64,000 nucleotides of DNA from NCBI GenBank assembly GCA_964504565.1, contig CAZDEY010000002.1, forward strand, positions 248,001-312,000, read 5' to 3'. The position numbers and the translations under genes are program-made. Origin of the DNA: Cesiribacter sp964504565 (GTDB lineage: Bacteria > Bacteroidota > Bacteroidia > Cytophagales > Cyclobacteriaceae). The notes beneath the pieces were generated by a model, which was given only the letters and a program-made list of their open reading frames with translations, had not been told where the DNA came from and ran no database searches. This document shows positions 61,618 to 64,000 of this stretch, piece after piece; the stretch's first letter is position 1, and each line of letters begins with the position of its first letter.

Positions 61618-61712
61618 TACCTTGCAAATCAGGATCAGGAATTGGCACCTTTATCATTAGCGATGGTTGCCAGAGGGTCGTAGAGCCTGTCTCTCGCCTC
61701 ATTCTGTATAAA
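61618..61712 (-). promoter_or_regulatory. SAM-I-family riboswitch (SAM-I/IV variant-like)
   Basis: On the minus strand: GAGAGACAGGCTC, then GACCCTCTGGCAACC, a P3 hairpin (ATC-GCTAAT-GAT), AAAGGTGCCAATTCC and a P4-like CCTGATCCTGATTTGCAAGG. GACCC..GGCAACC and AGGTGCCAATTCC are core SAM-I clan motifs. P1 pairing is not clear by eye, and no terminator follows before the leader ORF. It is expected to lower expression of the sulfur/methionine operon when SAM is plentiful. TATCTTTA (61751-61744, minus) is a possible -7 element. Confidence 0.78.
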
Positions 61713-61860
61713 TCAACTACACGAAGGCCGGTAATTGATGCGGTAAAGATAGAATAGAATTTCTGAGATAAACAACCTAACCTCTAAAAATTTTTTATAA
61801 TTAGTATACCCAGCCGGTCTCATTACGTATACTACTCAACCTTATTTTTTAATTATTGAC

Positions 61861-62016
61861 ATGAGCTATTTGCTTTATATCATTGCCATAGTACTGATTA
61901 TTGGTTGGTTACTAGGCTTTTTTGTCTACAACGTAGGCAGTTTAATTCACATTTTACTGGTAATTGCCGTAGTGGCAATTTTAATCAGGTTAATTAGGGG
62001 TAGGCCGGCTATATAG
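61861..62016 (+). CDS. Lmo0937-family tiny membrane protein
   Basis: 51 codons (MSYLLYIIAIVLIIGWLLGF... ending RLIRGRPAI). Two hydrophobic helices around the WLLGFFVYNVGSLIHILLVIAVVAILIRLIRG pattern match the lmo0937/DUF5670 family found alongside stress genes. Function unknown. It has its own terminator at 62038. Confidence 0.85.
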   Translation: MSYLLYIIAIVLIIGWLLGFFVYNVGSLIHILLVIAVVAILIRLIRGRPAI

Positions 62017-62037
62017 GTCCGCAATCAGAAATCAGGT

Positions 62038-62071
62038 AAGCCAATTGCTAATGCAGTAATTGGCTTTTTTT
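62038..62071 (+). terminator. Intrinsic terminator of the Lmo0937-family gene
   Basis: AAGCCAATT (62038-62046) pairs with AATTGGCTT (62058-62066), a 9-bp stem with an 11-base loop, followed by seven T. Confidence 0.9.
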
Positions 62072-62155
62072 ATTTTAAAGGTTGAATTCCAAAACTTATT
62101 TACAGGCTATATACTTAATGCAGTACCGGTCAGAACCTAAAATTTTTTAACCTAT

Positions 62156-63238
62156 ATGCCTATTCTTCACTCCATCGGCACAGCCAATCCGCCTACCTCC
62201 ATTGCGCAGAGTAAAATTGCCGAACAGGTTGGTAGTTATTTACACCTCGAAAATGATGCGCAGCGAAAGCTCAATATTCTCTACGGCCGGAGTGGTATAG
62301 ACCAACGCCAAACCGTAGTAGCCGATTTTGCCGAACCGGAACATTCCGTTTTTTTTAAGGATGGGCAGTTTCCGGGTATGCAGGACCGTATGGAATTATT
62401 TAGCCGGGAAGTTCCTAAATTGGCCTACCAAGCTGTAGATAACTGTTTGAAAAATAGCTTGTACACCGCCCAGGATATAACCCACGTTATAACCTGCAGC
62501 AGTACCGGCTACTATTCGCCCGGACTGGATATTCAAATTATAGAAAAATATAACCTAAAAAGAGGCGTAGGCCGTACCTGTATTAATAATATGGGTTGCT
62601 GTGCAGCATTTAATGCCCTAAGCGTAGCCGATGCCATAGCCCAACGAAACCCTTCGGCCGTAGTGTTAGTGGTTTGCGTGGAACTTACTACTTTACACTT
62701 TAGGCAGGCGGCCGAGTGGCGCGATATTGTAGGGTACTCGCTGTTCGGCGACGGTGCTGCGGCCGCCCTGGTTAGTTCACCTAAAGCTCCGGGACTTAAA
62801 ATTAACGACTTTTTCACCGTTATAGCTCCGGATGGTGGCCGCGATGTTAGCTGGTACGTGAAAGATGATGGCTTTGAGGTGAACCTTTCCACCTACGTGC
62901 CCCAATTGGTGGGTGATGGTATAGGCTCGTTAGTTGATAGCCTGCTGGCCGACAATAACCTGAGCCGGGAGGGGCTGGATGTGTATGCTTTTCATACCGG
63001 CGGAAGAAAAATTCTGGAGGCCTGCCAGCAAGCCTTGCACCTGACCGATGAGGATATGCAGTATAGTTATAAGGTACTGAAAGAACACGGCAATATGTCG
63101 TCGCCCTCCATTCTTTTTGTGCTGAAAGAAATTATGGATGCAGATATCTTAGCCGAAGGCAAGAAGGTGTTAGGTGTAGCCTTTGGCCCCGGTTTGGCTC
63201 TGGAATCGATGTTATTGGAAGGGGCACCATGGGACTAG
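62156..63238 (+). CDS. Type III polyketide synthase
   Basis: 360 residues, chalcone-synthase-like thiolase fold. The Cys-His-Asn triad is Cys148 (NNMGCCAAFN), His280 (FHTGGRK) and Asn313 (HGNMSSPS). It condenses acyl-CoA or acyl-ACP starters with malonyl-CoA. The GRSGIDQR and LFGDGAAAAL segments are typical. Its stop overlaps the methyltransferase start by 10 bases. With that methyltransferase, it suggests a methylated alkylresorcinol or alkylpyrone-type product, as in several Bacteroidota; the product is not established. Confidence 0.92.
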   Translation: MPILHSIGTANPPTSIAQSKIAEQVGSYLHLENDAQRKLNILYGRSGIDQRQTVVADFAEPEHSVFFKDGQFPGMQDRMELFSREVPKLAYQAVDNCLKNSLYTAQDITHVITCSSTGYYSPGLDIQIIEKYNLKRGVGRTCINNMGCCAAFNALSVADAIAQRNPSAVVLVVCVELTTLHFRQAAEWRDIVGYSLFGDGAAAALVSSPKAPGLKINDFFTVIAPDGGRDVSWYVKDDGFEVNLSTYVPQLVGDGIGSLVDSLLADNNLSREGLDVYAFHTGGRKILEACQQALHLTDEDMQYSYKVLKEHGNMSSPSILFVLKEIMDADILAEGKKVLGVAFGPGLALESMLLEGAPWD

Positions 63239-63924
63239 AGAAGCGGGAGCTGGGCCGCGAGCTTACCGATGACCTGGAGCTTGCCACCGAAGAAGTAGGA
63301 GAAAACCTGCTGGAAATAGAGAAAATTAATAAGTGGCTGGGCGGCCATCAGGTAAGTATTAGCGGAATTGAAACCTTACTTCTGGCCAAAAATTCGCACT
63401 TTACCCTGGCCGACTACGGCTCGGGTGGGGGGGATACCCTGCGCGGAATTGCCCGCAAATTTTCCGGCAGCCAGCCGCACCTTACCGGTATTGACGGGAA
63501 CAGCTATACCGTAAAGTTTGCCCGCCGGCATACACCCAAAAACATGCCTATTCGCTACCAGGAGGCTGATATATTTTCGGAAATGGTAAAAAGTCAAGAA
63601 TTTGATATTATACATTCCAGCCTTACCTGTCATCACTTCTCTCGCGAGAAATTGGTTCAGCTATTCCGGCAAATGAAAAAAAACAGCCGCTTAGGGTTTG
63701 TAATTAATGATTTGCACCGCCATCCATTGGCGTTGGCCGGTATAAAATTTTTGAATGGCCTACTAGTTAAAACAGAATTAGGAAAGCACGACGGAGTGCA
63801 GTCGGTACGGCGGGGTTTTACCCGGGCCGAACTGATTGATATTTTGCACGAAGCCGGAATAACAAATTATCGCCTGCATTGGAAGTGGGCTTTCCGGTGG
63901 CTGTTGGTAGTACCTAAGCACTAA
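63229..63924 (+). CDS. SAM-dependent methyltransferase paired with the type III PKS
   Basis: 231 residues. Motif I ADYGSGGGDTLRGIARKF, then LTGIDGNSYTVKFARRHT, the acidic IRYQEADIFSEMVKSQEFDIIHSSLTCHHFSREKLVQLFRQM, and an N-terminal RELTDDLELATEEVGENLLEIEKINKWLGGHQV that resembles methyltransferases found next to PKSIII genes in many bacteria. A methyl transfer to the polyketide product, probably O- or C-linked, is inferred. The window ends 76 bases after the stop, so a third tailoring gene may follow. Confidence 0.88.
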   Translation: MGLEKRELGRELTDDLELATEEVGENLLEIEKINKWLGGHQVSISGIETLLLAKNSHFTLADYGSGGGDTLRGIARKFSGSQPHLTGIDGNSYTVKFARRHTPKNMPIRYQEADIFSEMVKSQEFDIIHSSLTCHHFSREKLVQLFRQMKKNSRLGFVINDLHRHPLALAGIKFLNGLLVKTELGKHDGVQSVRRGFTRAELIDILHEAGITNYRLHWKWAFRWLLVVPKH

Positions 63925-64000
63925 ATCTGTATTTAAGCATAGGCAATGCTGAACTTTCTGGCTATTTCAGCTATTTTTGGAGTGTGAAGGTTAAGTATTT

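Noticed and set aside
61589..61702. Longer 71-codon reading of the poly-Cys leader starting at 61702
   Set aside because: Its 5' part lies in the SAM riboswitch core, which would be structured RNA, so the start at 61588 or later is favoured.
63945..63990. 13-codon ORF MLNFLAISAIFGV after the methyltransferase
   Set aside because: Too short with no family, no leader-like residue run and no downstream attenuator in the window.
63984..64000. GTG-led frame (GTG AAG GTT AAG TAT) at the window end, as start of a third polyketide gene
   Set aside because: Only five codons are visible; neither family nor frame can be judged.

Overview
The window is a stretch of a Bacteroidota chromosome, most likely from a free-living, probably marine member of the Cytophagales. 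The evidence is Por-type (type IX) C-terminal sorting domains, TonB-dependent/Oar-like receptors with N-terminal carboxypeptidase-regulatory-like domains, a Reg_prop/Y_Y_Y sensor kinase, TAnnTTTG-type promoters with a TTTG -33 box, and few Shine-Dalgarno sequences. Three runs of N (12890-12989, 23822-23831, 60475-60484) show it is a draft scaffold. No phage, plasmid, insertion sequence, CRISPR array, rRNA or tRNA was recognised.

Layout. 1-11 kb: cell-envelope and secreted proteins (a T9SS cargo protein cut by the left edge, a secreted phospholipase-D-fold protein, a lipoprotein, an Oar-like receptor, a second TonB-dependent receptor). 11-21.8 kb: housekeeping and small genes (ATP-cone/Mrr-like protein, SDR, ABC-F ATPase, orphan histidine kinase, hemE, MarR, TrkH, aminotransferase). 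21.9-24.85 kb: a four-gene operon behind a TPP riboswitch and a good promoter (methyltransferase, HypE/ThiL-like AIR-synthase-fold protein, ThiE, Trm112-like zinc protein). 25-44.8 kb: metabolism and transport (serine dehydratase, BCCT transporter, TRIC channel, DEAD-box helicase, sortilin-like propeller protein, glutamate-receptor-like channel, RecR, ClpS, Na+/solute symporter, alkyltransferase-like protein, MscS, aldo/keto reductase, FemAB-like protein, large propeller histidine kinase). 45.3-53.9 kb: a DnaJ/CbpA-type chaperone pair, a CDF transporter, and a photosensory pair made of an output-less bacteriophytochrome and a CheB-CheR-PAS histidine kinase. 54-61.7 kb: an amino-acid permease, then a sulfur-assimilation locus on the minus strand. 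61.8-64 kb: a tiny membrane protein, and a type III polyketide synthase with a partner methyltransferase.

The most interesting part is the sulfur locus. Read on the minus strand it runs: SAM-I-family riboswitch, a 33-codon leader ORF ending in seven consecutive Cys codons, ferredoxin, metZ, a 21-codon leader ORF with five Cys codons whose start overlaps the metZ stop (ATGA), an intrinsic terminator, sulfite reductase fused to a HEPN-like domain, SUMT, precorrin-2 dehydrogenase, and APS/PAPS reductase. Just after the second leader's stop codon lies a 7-nt segment complementary to the terminator loop, as expected of ribosome-stalling cysteine attenuation. I propose that the operon integrates SAM supply through the riboswitch and Cys-tRNA charging through two Cys-rich leader peptides.

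A family of word-like intergenic repeats recurs at 12.7, 25.0, 53.9, 55.3 and 61.0 kb; two copies flank the amino-acid permease. Functions are assigned by reading motifs by eye; no database search was possible.
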